Source of the DNA: Mycobacterium rhizamassiliense
GTDB lineage: Bacteria; Actinomycetota; Actinomycetes; Mycobacteriales; Mycobacteriaceae
DNA: 64,000 bases
Direction: 5' to 3'
Assembly: GCF_900157375.1 (NCBI RefSeq)
Contig: NZ_LT721901.1
Span: 248,001-312,000, forward strand
The notes under the pieces were generated by a model. That model had not been told where the DNA came from. It worked only from the letters and a program-made list of their open reading frames with translations, and searched no databases. How positions within the stretch are numbered: the first letter of the stretch is position 1; each line of letters opens with the position of its first letter. Made by a program: the position numbers and the translations under genes. Of the stretch, positions 28,061 through 36,145 are shown piece by piece.

Positions 28061-29407
28061 ATGCCTGACCTGCCTTTCGGCTTCTCCCATGGAGAAGACC
28101 CTGACCGCGACAAGCACGGGAAAGATCCCGAGTCCGGCTCGGGCGCATCCAACCCGTTCGGAATGGGCGGCGATTTCGGCGTGGGCGACCTCGGGCAGAT
28201 CTTCACGCAGCTGGGTCAGATGTTTTCCAACGCAGGCACGATGACCTCCGGGGACCAGACGTCCGGGCCGGTCAACTACGAGTTGGCCCGGCAGGTGGCG
28301 TCCAGCTCGATCGGCTTCGTCGCGCCGATCCCGGCGACCACGAGTTCGGCGATCGCCGACGCGGTGCACCTGGCCGACACCTGGCTGGACGGCGCCACCG
28401 CGCTGCCCGCCGGCGCCGCCAAGGCCGTGGGCTGGAGCCCCAGCGACTGGGTCGACAACACGCTGGAGACCTGGAAGCGGCTGTGCGACCCGATGGCCAG
28501 CCAGATCTCGACGGTGTGGGCCTCGTCGCTGCCCGAAGAGGCCAAGAGCATGGCCGGCCCGCTGCTGGCGATGATGTCGCAGATGGGCGGCATGGCGTTC
28601 GGCTCGCAGCTGGGCCAGGCGCTCGGCCGGCTGTCCCGCGAGGTGCTGACCTCCACCGACATCGGTCTGCCGCTGGGCCCCAAGGGCGTGGCCGCGATCA
28701 TGCCGGACGCCGTCGAATCGTTCGCCTCCGGACTCGAGCAGCCGCGCAGCGAGATCCTGACCTTCCTGGCCGCGCGCGAGGCCGCCCACCACCGGCTGTT
28801 CAGCCACGTGCCCTGGTTATCCAGCCAGCTGCTGGGCGCCGTCGAGGCCTACGCCATGGGCATGAAGATCGACATGAGCGGCATCGAGGAACTGGCCCGC
28901 GACTTCAACCCCGCGACCCTGTCGGACCCCGCGGCCATCGAAAACCTGCTCGGGCAGGGCGTTTTCGAGCCGCAGGCCACGCCCGCGCAGACGCAGGCGC
29001 TGGAACGGCTCGAGACGCTGCTCGCCCTGATCGAGGGCTGGGTGCAGATCGTGGTCACCGAGGCCCTCGGCGACCGGATACCGGGTGCGGCCGCCCTGGG
29101 CGAGACGTTGCGCCGGCGCCGGGCCAGCGGCGGGCCGGCCGAGCAGACGTTCGCGACGCTGGTCGGGCTGGAGCTGCGGCCACGCAAGCTGCGCGAGGCC
29201 GCCGCCCTGTGGCAGCGGCTGACCGAGGCCGCCGGCGTGGACGCCCGCGACGCCATCTGGCAGCACCCCGACCTGTTGCCGGGCGCCGACGATCTCGACG
29301 AGCCGGCCGGCTTCATCGACCGCGTCATCGGCGGCGACACCAGCGGGATCGACGAGGCCATCGCCCGGCTGGAGCAGGAGGACCCGGGCGCCGAAGGCCC
29401 CGCGTAA
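28061..29407 (+). CDS. Zinc-dependent metalloprotease-like protein, DUF2342 (Rv3195-like)
   Basis: A 448-residue protein from ATG 28061. After a disordered Asp/Gly-rich head, a mainly helical body contains a conserved AREAAHHRLFSHVPWL segment that is taken as the metal-binding motif of this family, and an upstream GSQLGQALGRLSREVL block. M. tuberculosis Rv3195 is the close relative I recall. Family members are annotated as zinc-dependent metalloproteases, but activity is not proven and no standard HExxH is present. No signal peptide is visible. Confidence 0.88.
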   Translation: MPDLPFGFSHGEDPDRDKHGKDPESGSGASNPFGMGGDFGVGDLGQIFTQLGQMFSNAGTMTSGDQTSGPVNYELARQVASSSIGFVAPIPATTSSAIADAVHLADTWLDGATALPAGAAKAVGWSPSDWVDNTLETWKRLCDPMASQISTVWASSLPEEAKSMAGPLLAMMSQMGGMAFGSQLGQALGRLSREVLTSTDIGLPLGPKGVAAIMPDAVESFASGLEQPRSEILTFLAAREAAHHRLFSHVPWLSSQLLGAVEAYAMGMKIDMSGIEELARDFNPATLSDPAAIENLLGQGVFEPQATPAQTQALERLETLLALIEGWVQIVVTEALGDRIPGAAALGETLRRRRASGGPAEQTFATLVGLELRPRKLREAAALWQRLTEAAGVDARDAIWQHPDLLPGADDLDEPAGFIDRVIGGDTSGIDEAIARLEQEDPGAEGPA

Positions 29408-29413
29408 CGGCTT

Positions 29414-30331
29414 TTACTTCGCCGACAGTTTGAGCACCCGGTTGTTGGTGTTGTCGGTGACGTAGACACTGCCGGCTGAATCCACCGCTATTCCCAGCGG
29501 AGTCGTCAGGCCCGCGAAGGACAGCTGAACCTGAGTGTTCGACCCGGCCGGCAGTTTGAATACCCGTCCGGCATTGCCGCCCACGTCGATGACGTAGACG
29601 TCGCCGGCGGCATCGACCGCCACCCCCTTGGGGCACTTCAGCCCGCTGAACGGCAGCTCGACCGGGGTGCTCGACCCAACCGGCAGTTTCAGCACCCTGC
29701 TGTCTCGACCGTCGGGGACGTCGCAGTTGGTGACGTAGACGTCGCCGGCGGCGTTCACCGCCGTCCCCAGCGGATCTCGCAGGCCGGTGAACGGCAGCTC
29801 GACCGGGGTGCTCGACCCGACCGGCAGCTTGAGCACCCGGGGCGTGTAGTCGGTGACGTAGACGTCGCCGGCGGTATCCACCGCCATGCCGAAGGGCATT
29901 TTCAGGCCGGTGAACGGCAGCTCGACCGGGGTCTTCGACCCGGCCGGCAGCTCGTACACCCGATTGTCGCTGTTGTCCGCGATATAGGCGCTGCCGTTGT
30001 CGCTCACCGCCAGGCCCAACGGATCTTTCAGGCCGGGAAGCGGCACTTCGACCGAAACATTCGATCCCACAGGGAGTTTGAGCATGCGACTGTGTCCGTC
30101 GTCGATGACGTAGACGTTGCCGGCGGCGTCTAGCGCCAACCCCTTGGGGCCGACCAGCCCGGTGAACGGCAGCTCGACCTGGGTGGGGTGCGTCGATGAG
30201 TGACACCCGGCGATCACGGCGACGACGACAACGATCGGCGCCAGCACCTTTCGGCCCGGCAGCCGCCTCAGCACGTAGCGCCCGAATCGCGACCCCTGGC
30301 GTCGCTGCGCGCCGGCTCGTCCACCAACCAT
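29414..30331 (-). CDS. Lipoprotein with NHL-repeat beta-propeller
   Basis: A 305-residue protein from ATG 30331, with GGAGAGG just upstream. A basic head and hydrophobic core (APIVVVVAVIAGCHSS) contain a lipobox ending IAGC, so it is probably a lipid-anchored surface protein. Six tandem repeats of about 42 residues follow, each with PFTGL, AVDAAGDVYVTD-type and RVLKLPAGS blocks, giving a six-bladed propeller like the extracellular sensor of kinase PknD. No kinase is attached. In the M. tuberculosis order I recall, no gene lies here between Rv3195 and Rv3196, so it looks inserted. Confidence 0.85.
   Translation of the reverse strand: MVGGRAGAQRRQGSRFGRYVLRRLPGRKVLAPIVVVVAVIAGCHSSTHPTQVELPFTGLVGPKGLALDAAGNVYVIDDGHSRMLKLPVGSNVSVEVPLPGLKDPLGLAVSDNGSAYIADNSDNRVYELPAGSKTPVELPFTGLKMPFGMAVDTAGDVYVTDYTPRVLKLPVGSSTPVELPFTGLRDPLGTAVNAAGDVYVTNCDVPDGRDSRVLKLPVGSSTPVELPFSGLKCPKGVAVDAAGDVYVIDVGGNAGRVFKLPAGSNTQVQLSFAGLTTPLGIAVDSAGSVYVTDNTNNRVLKLSAK
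29440..30190. repeat. Tandem coding repeats of about 126 bases (NHL blades)
   Basis: Blocks such as GGCAGCTCGACCGGGGT and GACGTAGACGTCGCCGGCGG recur about every 126-140 bases through the lipoprotein gene. The DNA similarity between blades is high, which points to recent duplication or conversion among them. Confidence 0.7.
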
Positions 30332-30449
30332 CACCTCTCCGGCTCGCAAACGGAAAAGACATTGTCTCGCACCAGTATGCGGGCGATCGGCGGTGACGCT
30401 GTGGATAACTGAGCCGACCGCTCGCCGCGGAGTGGCACCCTCAGGCGTT

Positions 30450-31304
30450 ATGCCGGCCACGCCCCTCTATGCGCTGGACCCGGCGCTGCCGGTGCTGCTG
30501 CGGCCCGACGGCGCCGTGCAGGTCGGCTGGGATCCGCGCCGGGCCGTGCTGATCCGCCCCCCGGGTGGCCTGGCCGCCGCGGAGCTGGCCGCGATGTTGC
30601 GGTCCCTGCGCTCACCGCTGGCGATCGGCGAGCTGCACCGACAGGCCGCCGACCGCGGGCTGACCGACGCCGACGGCCTGACCGACCTGCTCACGAAGCT
30701 GGTTCGCGCGGGCGTGGCGACCCGGCGCTGCCGCCAGGCCGGCGGGCGGGCCGCGTCGATCCGCATCCACGGCCGCGGGCCGCTGTCGGACCTGCTGGTC
30801 GAGGCGTTGCGCTGTTCGGGCGCGAGGGTGGCGCACACCAGCCAGCCGCACGCCGCGGTGTCGCACGCGGCGGTGGACCTGGTGGTGCTGACCGACTACC
30901 TCGTCGCCGACCCGCGCATGGTGCGTGACCTGCACGCCAAGGCCGTAGCGCACCTGGCGGTCCGGGTCCGCGACGGCACCGGGCTGGTGGGGCCGCTGGT
31001 CATCCCCGGCGTCACGTCGTGCCTGGCCTGCGCCGACCTGCATCGCCGCGACCGCGACGCCGCGTGGCCCGCGATCGCCGCCCAGCTGCGCGAGACGGTC
31101 GGGGTGGCCGACCGGGCCACCCTGCTCGCCACCGCCGCGCTGGCGCTCGGCCAGGTGAACCGGGTGATCGCCGCGGTGCGCGGCCAGCAGCAGGTACCCG
31201 ATCCCGGTCCGCCGCAGGCGCTCAACGCGACGCTGGAATTCGACCTCAACGCGGGCGCCATTCGCGCGCGGCAGTGGACCAGGCATCCGTTGTGCCGGTG
31301 TTGA
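30450..31304 (+). CDS. Cyclodehydratase-like (ocin-ThiF-type) protein, Rv3196-like
   Basis: A 284-residue protein from ATG 30450. The N-terminal ~85 residues form a small winged-helix-like domain. The rest has a divergent E1/ThiF-like fold, and its block LVIPGVTSCLACADLHRRDRD followed by WPAIAAQL matches the partner (C-protein) domain of azoline-forming cyclodehydratases. A CxxC (SCLAC) and a C-terminal CRC could bind zinc. It resembles M. tuberculosis Rv3196. No YcaO enzyme or precursor peptide is adjacent. The function is unknown; it stands 50 bases before the ABC1-kinase gene and may share its transcript. Confidence 0.82.
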   Translation: MPATPLYALDPALPVLLRPDGAVQVGWDPRRAVLIRPPGGLAAAELAAMLRSLRSPLAIGELHRQAADRGLTDADGLTDLLTKLVRAGVATRRCRQAGGRAASIRIHGRGPLSDLLVEALRCSGARVAHTSQPHAAVSHAAVDLVVLTDYLVADPRMVRDLHAKAVAHLAVRVRDGTGLVGPLVIPGVTSCLACADLHRRDRDAAWPAIAAQLRETVGVADRATLLATAALALGQVNRVIAAVRGQQQVPDPGPPQALNATLEFDLNAGAIRARQWTRHPLCRC

Positions 31305-31354
31305 CGGCCGTCAGTGTTGTGTAGATCAATCCCGCGACCCGCGAATTGTCATGG

Positions 31355-32704
31355 ATGATGGAGCTTGTGTCGGAGATCAAACGGGGGCGCGCCGCGCGGA
31401 ACGCGAAACTGGCCAGCATTCCGGTCGGCTTTGCGGGCCGGGCGGCGCTGGGATTTGGAAAACGGCTGACCGGTAAGTCGAAAGACGAGGTCCAGGCCGA
31501 GCTGCTGGAGAAGGCCGCCAACCAGCTGTTCACCGTGCTCGGTGAGCTCAAGGGTGGCGCGATGAAGGTCGGCCAGGCGCTGTCGGTGATGGAAGCCGCC
31601 ATTCCCGACGAGTTCGGCGAGCCCTACCGCGAGGCGCTGACCAAGCTGCAGAAGGACGCCCCGCCGCTGCCCGCAGAGAAGGTGCACCGGGTGCTCGACG
31701 CGCAGCTGGGCACCAAGTGGCGCGCGCGCTTCGCGTCGTTCGACGACACGCCCATCGCCTCGGCCAGCATCGGCCAGGTGCACAAGGCCGTGTGGTCCGA
31801 CGGCCGCGAGGTGGCCGTCAAGATCCAGTACCCGGGCGCCGACGAGGCGCTGCGCGCCGACCTGAAGACCATGCAGCGCATGGTCGGGGTGTTCAAGCAG
31901 CTCGCGCCTGGAGCCGACATTCAGGGCGTCGTCGACGAACTGATCGAGCGCACCGAGATGGAACTGGACTACCGGCTGGAGGCCGACAACCAGCGCGCCT
32001 TCGCCAAGGCGTACCAGGACCACCCGCACTTCGCGGTGCCGCGGGTGGTGGCCAGCGCGCCGAAAGTGGTGATCCAGGAATGGATCGAGGGCCTGCACAT
32101 GGCCGACATCATCCGCGAGGGCACCGTAGAGCAGCGCGACATGATCGGCACCCGGCTGCTCGAGCTCACCTTCGACGCGCCGCGGCGCCTCCAGATGCTG
32201 CACGGCGACGCCCACCCGGGCAACTTCATGCTGTTGCCCGACGGCCGGATGGGCGTGATCGACTTCGGCGCGGTGGCCCCGATGCCCGGCGGCTTGCCGA
32301 TCGAGCTCGGCATGACGATCCGGCTGGCCCGCGACAAGAACTACGACCTGCTGTTGCCGACGATGGAGAAGGCCGGCTTCATCCAGAAGGGCGAGGGTGA
32401 GCAGGTGTCGGTGCGCGACATCGACGAAATGCTGCGCCAATACGTGGAACCCATCGAGGTCGACGTCTTCCACTACACGCGCAAGTGGCTGCAGAGGATG
32501 TCGACGATCGAGATCGACCGGTCGGTGTCGCAGATCAAGACGGCCCGGCAGATGGACCTGCCGCCCAAGCTGGTGATCCCGATGCGGGTGATCCTGTCGG
32601 TGGCCGCGATCCTGTGCCAGCTGGACGCGCACGTGCCGATCAAGGCGCTGACCGAGGAACTGGTCCCCGGCTTCGCCGATCCCGAGACCGCGGCCACCGT
32701 TTAG
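31355..32704 (+). CDS. ABC1/UbiB-family atypical kinase (Rv3197-like)
   Basis: About 449 residues from ATG 31355. The ABC1 signature motifs are present: KxGQ in GGAMKVGQALSVME, the ATP-binding Lys in EVAVKIQYPG, the catalytic-loop block LHGDAHPGNFML and the metal Asp in GVIDFGAV. UbiB/ADCK proteins are ATPases that affect quinone or lipid handling at membranes; there is no membrane anchor here. M. tuberculosis Rv3197 is the counterpart I recall. It converges on whiB7 with 9 bases between the stops. Confidence 0.9.
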   Translation: MMELVSEIKRGRAARNAKLASIPVGFAGRAALGFGKRLTGKSKDEVQAELLEKAANQLFTVLGELKGGAMKVGQALSVMEAAIPDEFGEPYREALTKLQKDAPPLPAEKVHRVLDAQLGTKWRARFASFDDTPIASASIGQVHKAVWSDGREVAVKIQYPGADEALRADLKTMQRMVGVFKQLAPGADIQGVVDELIERTEMELDYRLEADNQRAFAKAYQDHPHFAVPRVVASAPKVVIQEWIEGLHMADIIREGTVEQRDMIGTRLLELTFDAPRRLQMLHGDAHPGNFMLLPDGRMGVIDFGAVAPMPGGLPIELGMTIRLARDKNYDLLLPTMEKAGFIQKGEGEQVSVRDIDEMLRQYVEPIEVDVFHYTRKWLQRMSTIEIDRSVSQIKTARQMDLPPKLVIPMRVILSVAAILCQLDAHVPIKALTEELVPGFADPETAATV

Positions 32705-32713
32705 CTCTGTTGG

Positions 32714-32995
32714 CTAGGCGGCGACTCCGTCTTGCCGGCGGCTTTTGCGTGGACGTCCGCGCGGGCGTTTGTAGCTGACCACCGACCCGCGTTCGAGGAT
32801 CTCGCCGCCCCAGACACCCCACGGTTCGGCGCGTTCCAGCGCCGCGGCCAGGCACTGGCGACGGACCGGGCAGCTGGCGCAGAGGGTCTTGGCCCGCTCG
32901 AGGTCGGCCGGGGTCTCGGCGAACCACAAGTTGGGGTCGCCGACGTGGCATGGCAACACCGGCCGCGTCTGTCTAGGCACCGTCGCTGCCGACAT
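32714..32995 (-). CDS. whiB7: WhiB7, redox-responsive regulator of intrinsic antibiotic resistance
   Basis: A 93-residue Wbl protein from ATG 32995; longer in-frame extension is leader. Four cysteines (16, 39, 42, 48) ligate the 4Fe-4S cluster, GVWGGE is the sigma-A contact turn, and the C-terminal RGRPRKS is the AT-hook that distinguishes WhiB7. It binds A/T-rich DNA upstream of -35 elements with sigma-A and activates resistance genes such as erm and tap in response to ribosome-targeting drugs. The ~320-nt leader with upstream ORF, terminator and self-activated promoter is described separately. Confidence 0.97.
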   Translation of the reverse strand: MSAATVPRQTRPVLPCHVGDPNLWFAETPADLERAKTLCASCPVRRQCLAAALERAEPWGVWGGEILERGSVVSYKRPRGRPRKSRRQDGVAA

Positions 32996-33063
32996 TCTGC
33001 TCACCTGCTTCCTGGTTGGGTGTCCTGCTGAGGTGATCCGGACCAGGTTGCGGGTGCCTACCC

Positions 33064-33108
33064 GAAAACTATGGCCACGGATCCTGGTGACTTCGGGTCC
33101 GTGGCCAT
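33064..33108 (-). terminator. whiB7 leader attenuator (terminator and competing antiterminator)
   Basis: A perfect 11-bp stem (arms 33098-33108 and 33071-33081) followed on the minus strand by AGTTTTC, between the upstream ORF and whiB7. The 5' arm's CCACGGAC can instead pair with GTCCGTGG at 33144-33151 inside the 3' end of the upstream ORF, an 8-bp alternative helix. Ribosomes finishing the ORF would cover that partner and let the terminator form; stalled ribosomes would leave it free. Confidence 0.82.
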
Positions 33109-33126
33109 GTGGGAAAAGGGGGCGGG

Positions 33127-33276
33127 TTAGGTAATGCCCCAATCCACGGACGCGTCAGTCGTGGCGGCGGCGGCATGCTTGACCGCGGCCGCCGGCACGG
33201 CGGCGTGGGCGGCATGGAAGGTTCCCGCGGACAGCACCGCGCCGGCCACGTCTACTACCCAAAGGTTGTTGATCAT
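33127..33276 (-). CDS. whiB7 upstream ORF (leader peptide), 49 residues
   Basis: ATG at 33276 with a strong ribosome site (GAGGAGG, eight bases upstream) and TAA at 33127, 18 bases before the attenuator stem. The peptide starts MINNLWVVDVAGAV, is rich in Ala and His in the middle (HAAHAAVPAAAVKHAAAATT) and ends VDWGIT. Its job is probably to report translation: slowed ribosomes change the fold of the downstream RNA and switch whiB7 on. Leader-ORF attenuation of whiB7 is established in mycobacteria; that this frame is the sensing ORF is my reading of the sequence. Confidence 0.75.
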   Translation of the reverse strand: MINNLWVVDVAGAVLSAGTFHAAHAAVPAAAVKHAAAATTDASVDWGIT

Positions 33277-33323
33277 CGTGGCCACCTCCTCTCATGCCTT
33301 TTGACAGCGAAAACGCGATTTCG

Positions 33324-33361
33324 AGGGTAAACGGTCGCGGCACAAACTGGCAAACGATTTT
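33324..33361 (-). promoter_or_regulatory. whiB7 promoter with AT-rich WhiB7 site
   Basis: On the minus strand, TTGCCA (33353-33348) and TACCCT (33329-33324) are 18 bases apart. The A/T run AAAAT (33361-33357) lies just upstream of the -35, where WhiB7 contacts its own promoter. The predicted start near 33317 gives a leader of roughly 320 nt. Confidence 0.7.
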
Positions 33362-33382
33362 CTGACCTGCGCGTTTTGCCGC

Positions 33383-35500
33383 TCAGCGGCCGCGGACCAT
33401 GCCCAGCACGTCGGAGCCGTATTGCTCGAGCTTGCGGGCGCCGATTCCGGGGATCGCGATCAGGGCCGCCTCGTCGCCGGGCAGCAGCTCGGCTATGGCG
33501 ATCAGGGTGTTGTCGGTGAACACGACGTAGGCGGGCACCTTCTGCTCCTTGGCGACGTCCAGGCGCCACGCCTTGAGCCGGCCGAGCAGCTCCTCGTCGA
33601 TGTCGGCCGAGCACGTCTCGCACCGCCGCAGCATGATGGCCGCCGGGGTGGTCAGGTCCTGGTTGCAGATGCGGCAGCGGGTCTTGCCCTGCTTGCGGCG
33701 GGACTTGGCCGACGCCGGGTCGACCCGGGCCTGCGGCGCGATGCCGCTGAGGAACCGCGACGGCTTGCGGGTCTGCCGTCCGCCCGGGCTTCGCGACAGC
33801 GCCCAGCTGAGCGCCAAATGCACTCGGGCCCTGGTGATTCCGACGTAGAGCAGGCGACGCTCTTCCTCGACGGGTTCGCTTTCGGGGCCGTGCGCCAGGG
33901 CGTGCGAGATGGGCAGCGTGCCGTCGGCCACGCCGACCAGGAACACCGCGTCCCACTCGAGCCCCTTCGCCGCGTGCAGCGAGGCCAGCGTGACGCCCTG
34001 CACCACCGGTGGGTGGCGCGAGTCGGCCCGCGTCCGGAGCTCGGCCACCAGGGCCGGCAGTTCCAGCTGCGGGCGTTGGGCCACCTCGTCGTCGACCAGC
34101 TCGGCCAGCGCGGTCAGCGCCTCCCAGCGTTCGCGGGCCCGGGTGCCGTCCGGTTCCTCGGCGGTCAGCCCGAGCGGCTCCAGCAGCGCGCGCACCAGCT
34201 CGGGCAGCGGGCCTTCTTGGGCCCCACTGCCGCCGCGTTCGGCCGCGCGCTGCAGGGCCAGCAGCGCCTGCCTGATCTCCTGACGGTTGAAAAAGCCCTC
34301 GCCGCCGCGGACCTGATAGGCGATGCCCGCCCCGGTCAGGGCCTCCTCGTAGATCTCCGACTGCGCGTTGACGCGGTAGAGCACCGCGATCTCCGACGGC
34401 GCGGTGCCGGATTCGATCAGCCGGGCGATCGCCTTGGCGACCGCGGCGGCCTCGACGGTCTCGTCGGGGTGCTCGTGAAACGACGGCGCCGGGCCCGGCG
34501 GGCGCTGGCCGGACAGTTGCAGCTTGCTGCCGGCGACGCGGCCGCGCGCCGCGGCAATCACCTGGTTGGCCAGCGACACGACCTGCGGGGTGGACCGGTA
34601 GTCGCGCTCCAGGCGCACCACGGTGGCGTCGGGAAATTGGCGGGAGAAGTCGAGCAGGAACCGCGGCGAGGCCCCGGTGAACGAGTAGATGGTCTGGTTG
34701 GCGTCGCCGACGACGGTCAGGTCGTCGCGGTCGCCCAGCCACGCCGACAGCACCCGCTGCTGCAGCGGGGTGACGTCCTGGTACTCGTCGACGACGAAAC
34801 AGCGGTAGCGGTCCCGGAACTCCTCGGCCACCGCGGCGTCGTTCTCGATCGCGGCGGCGGTGTGCAGCAGCAGGTCGTCGAAGTCGAGCAGCGTCACCGA
34901 TTCGTCGCGGACCTTGAGCGCCTCGTACGCGTCGTAGACGGCCGCGACCTTGGCGGCGTCCAACGGGATGTCCCGGTTGGCGGCGGCTACGGCCGCGGGG
35001 TACTGCTCGGGGCTGATCAGCGACGCCTTGGCCCATTCGATCTCGCCGGCCAGGTCGCGGACGTCGTCGGTGCTGGCGTTCATCCTGGTGCGGCTGGCCG
35101 CCCTGGCCACGACGGGGAATTTGGTGTCGAGCAGCTGCCAGCCGGTGTCGCCGACCACGCGCGGCCAGAAGTAGCGCAGCTGCCGGTGCGCGGCCGCGTG
35201 AAACGTCAGGGCCTGCACCGCGCCGACGCCCGCGGCCGCCGGCGCGATGGCGTCCAGCGTGCGCAGTCGCGAGCGCATCTCCCCCGCCGCGCGCTGGGTG
35301 AAGGTGACCGCCAGCACCTGACCCGCCGAGACGTGGCCGCTGCCGACGAGGTTGGCGATGCGATGAGTGATGGTGCGGGTCTTGCCGGTTCCGGCGCCGG
35401 CGAGCACGCAGACCGGCCCGCGCGCAGCGAGCACCGCTTCAAGCTGTTCGTCGTCCAGCCCGGCGGTCAACGGGTCGGCGACCATCGGCATGGCGTCCAT
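33383..35500 (-). CDS. uvrD2: ATP-dependent DNA helicase UvrD2
   Basis: An SF1A helicase of about 705 residues. Motif I is GAGTGKTRT, motif II VDEYQD, motif [16 protein letters not shown] and motif [10 protein letters not shown]. After the motor come a tetracysteine zinc module (CRICNQD and CETCSAD) and a C-terminal HRDC domain (residues ~630-705), the layout specific to mycobacterial UvrD2. It unwinds 3'-tailed duplexes in DNA repair or replication and is essential in M. tuberculosis. Start choice among several close ATGs (35500, 35491, 35484) is uncertain. It is divergent from mycoredoxin. Confidence 0.95.
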   Translation of the reverse strand: MDAMPMVADPLTAGLDDEQLEAVLAARGPVCVLAGAGTGKTRTITHRIANLVGSGHVSAGQVLAVTFTQRAAGEMRSRLRTLDAIAPAAAGVGAVQALTFHAAAHRQLRYFWPRVVGDTGWQLLDTKFPVVARAASRTRMNASTDDVRDLAGEIEWAKASLISPEQYPAAVAAANRDIPLDAAKVAAVYDAYEALKVRDESVTLLDFDDLLLHTAAAIENDAAVAEEFRDRYRCFVVDEYQDVTPLQQRVLSAWLGDRDDLTVVGDANQTIYSFTGASPRFLLDFSRQFPDATVVRLERDYRSTPQVVSLANQVIAAARGRVAGSKLQLSGQRPPGPAPSFHEHPDETVEAAAVAKAIARLIESGTAPSEIAVLYRVNAQSEIYEEALTGAGIAYQVRGGEGFFNRQEIRQALLALQRAAERGGSGAQEGPLPELVRALLEPLGLTAEEPDGTRARERWEALTALAELVDDEVAQRPQLELPALVAELRTRADSRHPPVVQGVTLASLHAAKGLEWDAVFLVGVADGTLPISHALAHGPESEPVEEERRLLYVGITRARVHLALSWALSRSPGGRQTRKPSRFLSGIAPQARVDPASAKSRRKQGKTRCRICNQDLTTPAAIMLRRCETCSADIDEELLGRLKAWRLDVAKEQKVPAYVVFTDNTLIAIAELLPGDEAALIAIPGIGARKLEQYGSDVLGMVRGR

Positions 35501-35583
35501 CTTGGCAGCGATCACCGACAAACCGGGCGTTTCGCCACGCCCGGCATTCGGAACACCGCAGCGCCGGGCTACGTTATCGAGTT

Positions 35584-35838
35584 ATGAGCAATGCCCCGAT
35601 CACCGTTTACACGACGTCATGGTGTGGCTACTGCCACCGGCTCATGACCGTGCTCAAGTCCAACGGAATCGCGTACGACACGGTCGACATCGAACACGAC
35701 GCGGCGGCCGCGGAGTTCGTCGGCTCGGTCAACGGCGGCAACAAGACGGTCCCGACGGTCAAGTTCTCCGACGGCTCGACGTTGACCAACCCCAGCGCCG
35801 CCGAGGTCAAGGCGAAGCTGGCTGAGGTCGCGGGCTAA
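35584..35838 (+). CDS. mrx1: Mycoredoxin-1 (glutaredoxin-like)
   Basis: An 84-residue glutaredoxin-fold oxidoreductase. The active site is SWCGYCHRL with Cys14 and Cys17, followed by the cis-Pro segment KTVPTVKFSDGS. It matches M. tuberculosis Rv3198A. It removes mycothiol from mixed disulphides, using mycothiol and mycothione reductase for recycling. The gene lies divergent from uvrD2, as in M. tuberculosis. Confidence 0.95.
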   Translation: MSNAPITVYTTSWCGYCHRLMTVLKSNGIAYDTVDIEHDAAAAEFVGSVNGGNKTVPTVKFSDGSTLTNPSAAEVKAKLAEVAG

Positions 35839-35907
35839 CTTCGCGGGCTTGGCGATCCGCCCAGCCAGGCGGTGGCCTGCTACCCTAGCCCCGACAACGC
35901 GACGGCC

Positions 35908-36141
35908 ATGTTCCGTCAGCTGGATTCGTCCCTGCAGGAATGCGTCGCGTTGCACAACGCCGAATACGACTTCGTCCTGGACAAGCCGGACCCAAACACG
36001 TTGCGGCTCACCGACCATCAGTGGTGCCACCTGTATCGCGTCAAATCCGCCGTGCTGATCTCTGTCGGCGCCGTGGGCCTGCAGGCGTCGGATCAGGTCG
36101 CCAGCACCGTCCTGCAGACGATCACCGACCGCGTCAAGTAA
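35908..36141 (+). CDS. Small hypothetical protein
   Basis: About 77 residues from ATG 35908 (MFRQLDSSLQECVALHNAE), ending just before nudC; a GTG at 35872 in the same frame would add 12. It has helices and one mildly hydrophobic stretch (SAVLISVGAVGLQA), one Cys pair (QECVAL and WCHLYR) and no recognisable domain. Codon use is like the neighbours. It follows mrx1 by 69 bases and could be co-transcribed; I recall no gene here in M. tuberculosis. No strong ribosome site is visible. Confidence 0.6.
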   Translation: MFRQLDSSLQECVALHNAEYDFVLDKPDPNTLRLTDHQWCHLYRVKSAVLISVGAVGLQASDQVASTVLQTITDRVK

Positions 36142-36145
36142 GGCC

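Noticed and set aside
33422..35587. Very long plus-strand open frame across uvrD2
   Set aside because: It is the antisense shadow of uvrD2; the UvrD2 motifs on the minus strand are complete. Similar shadows cover adnA and adnB (for example 38739-41744).
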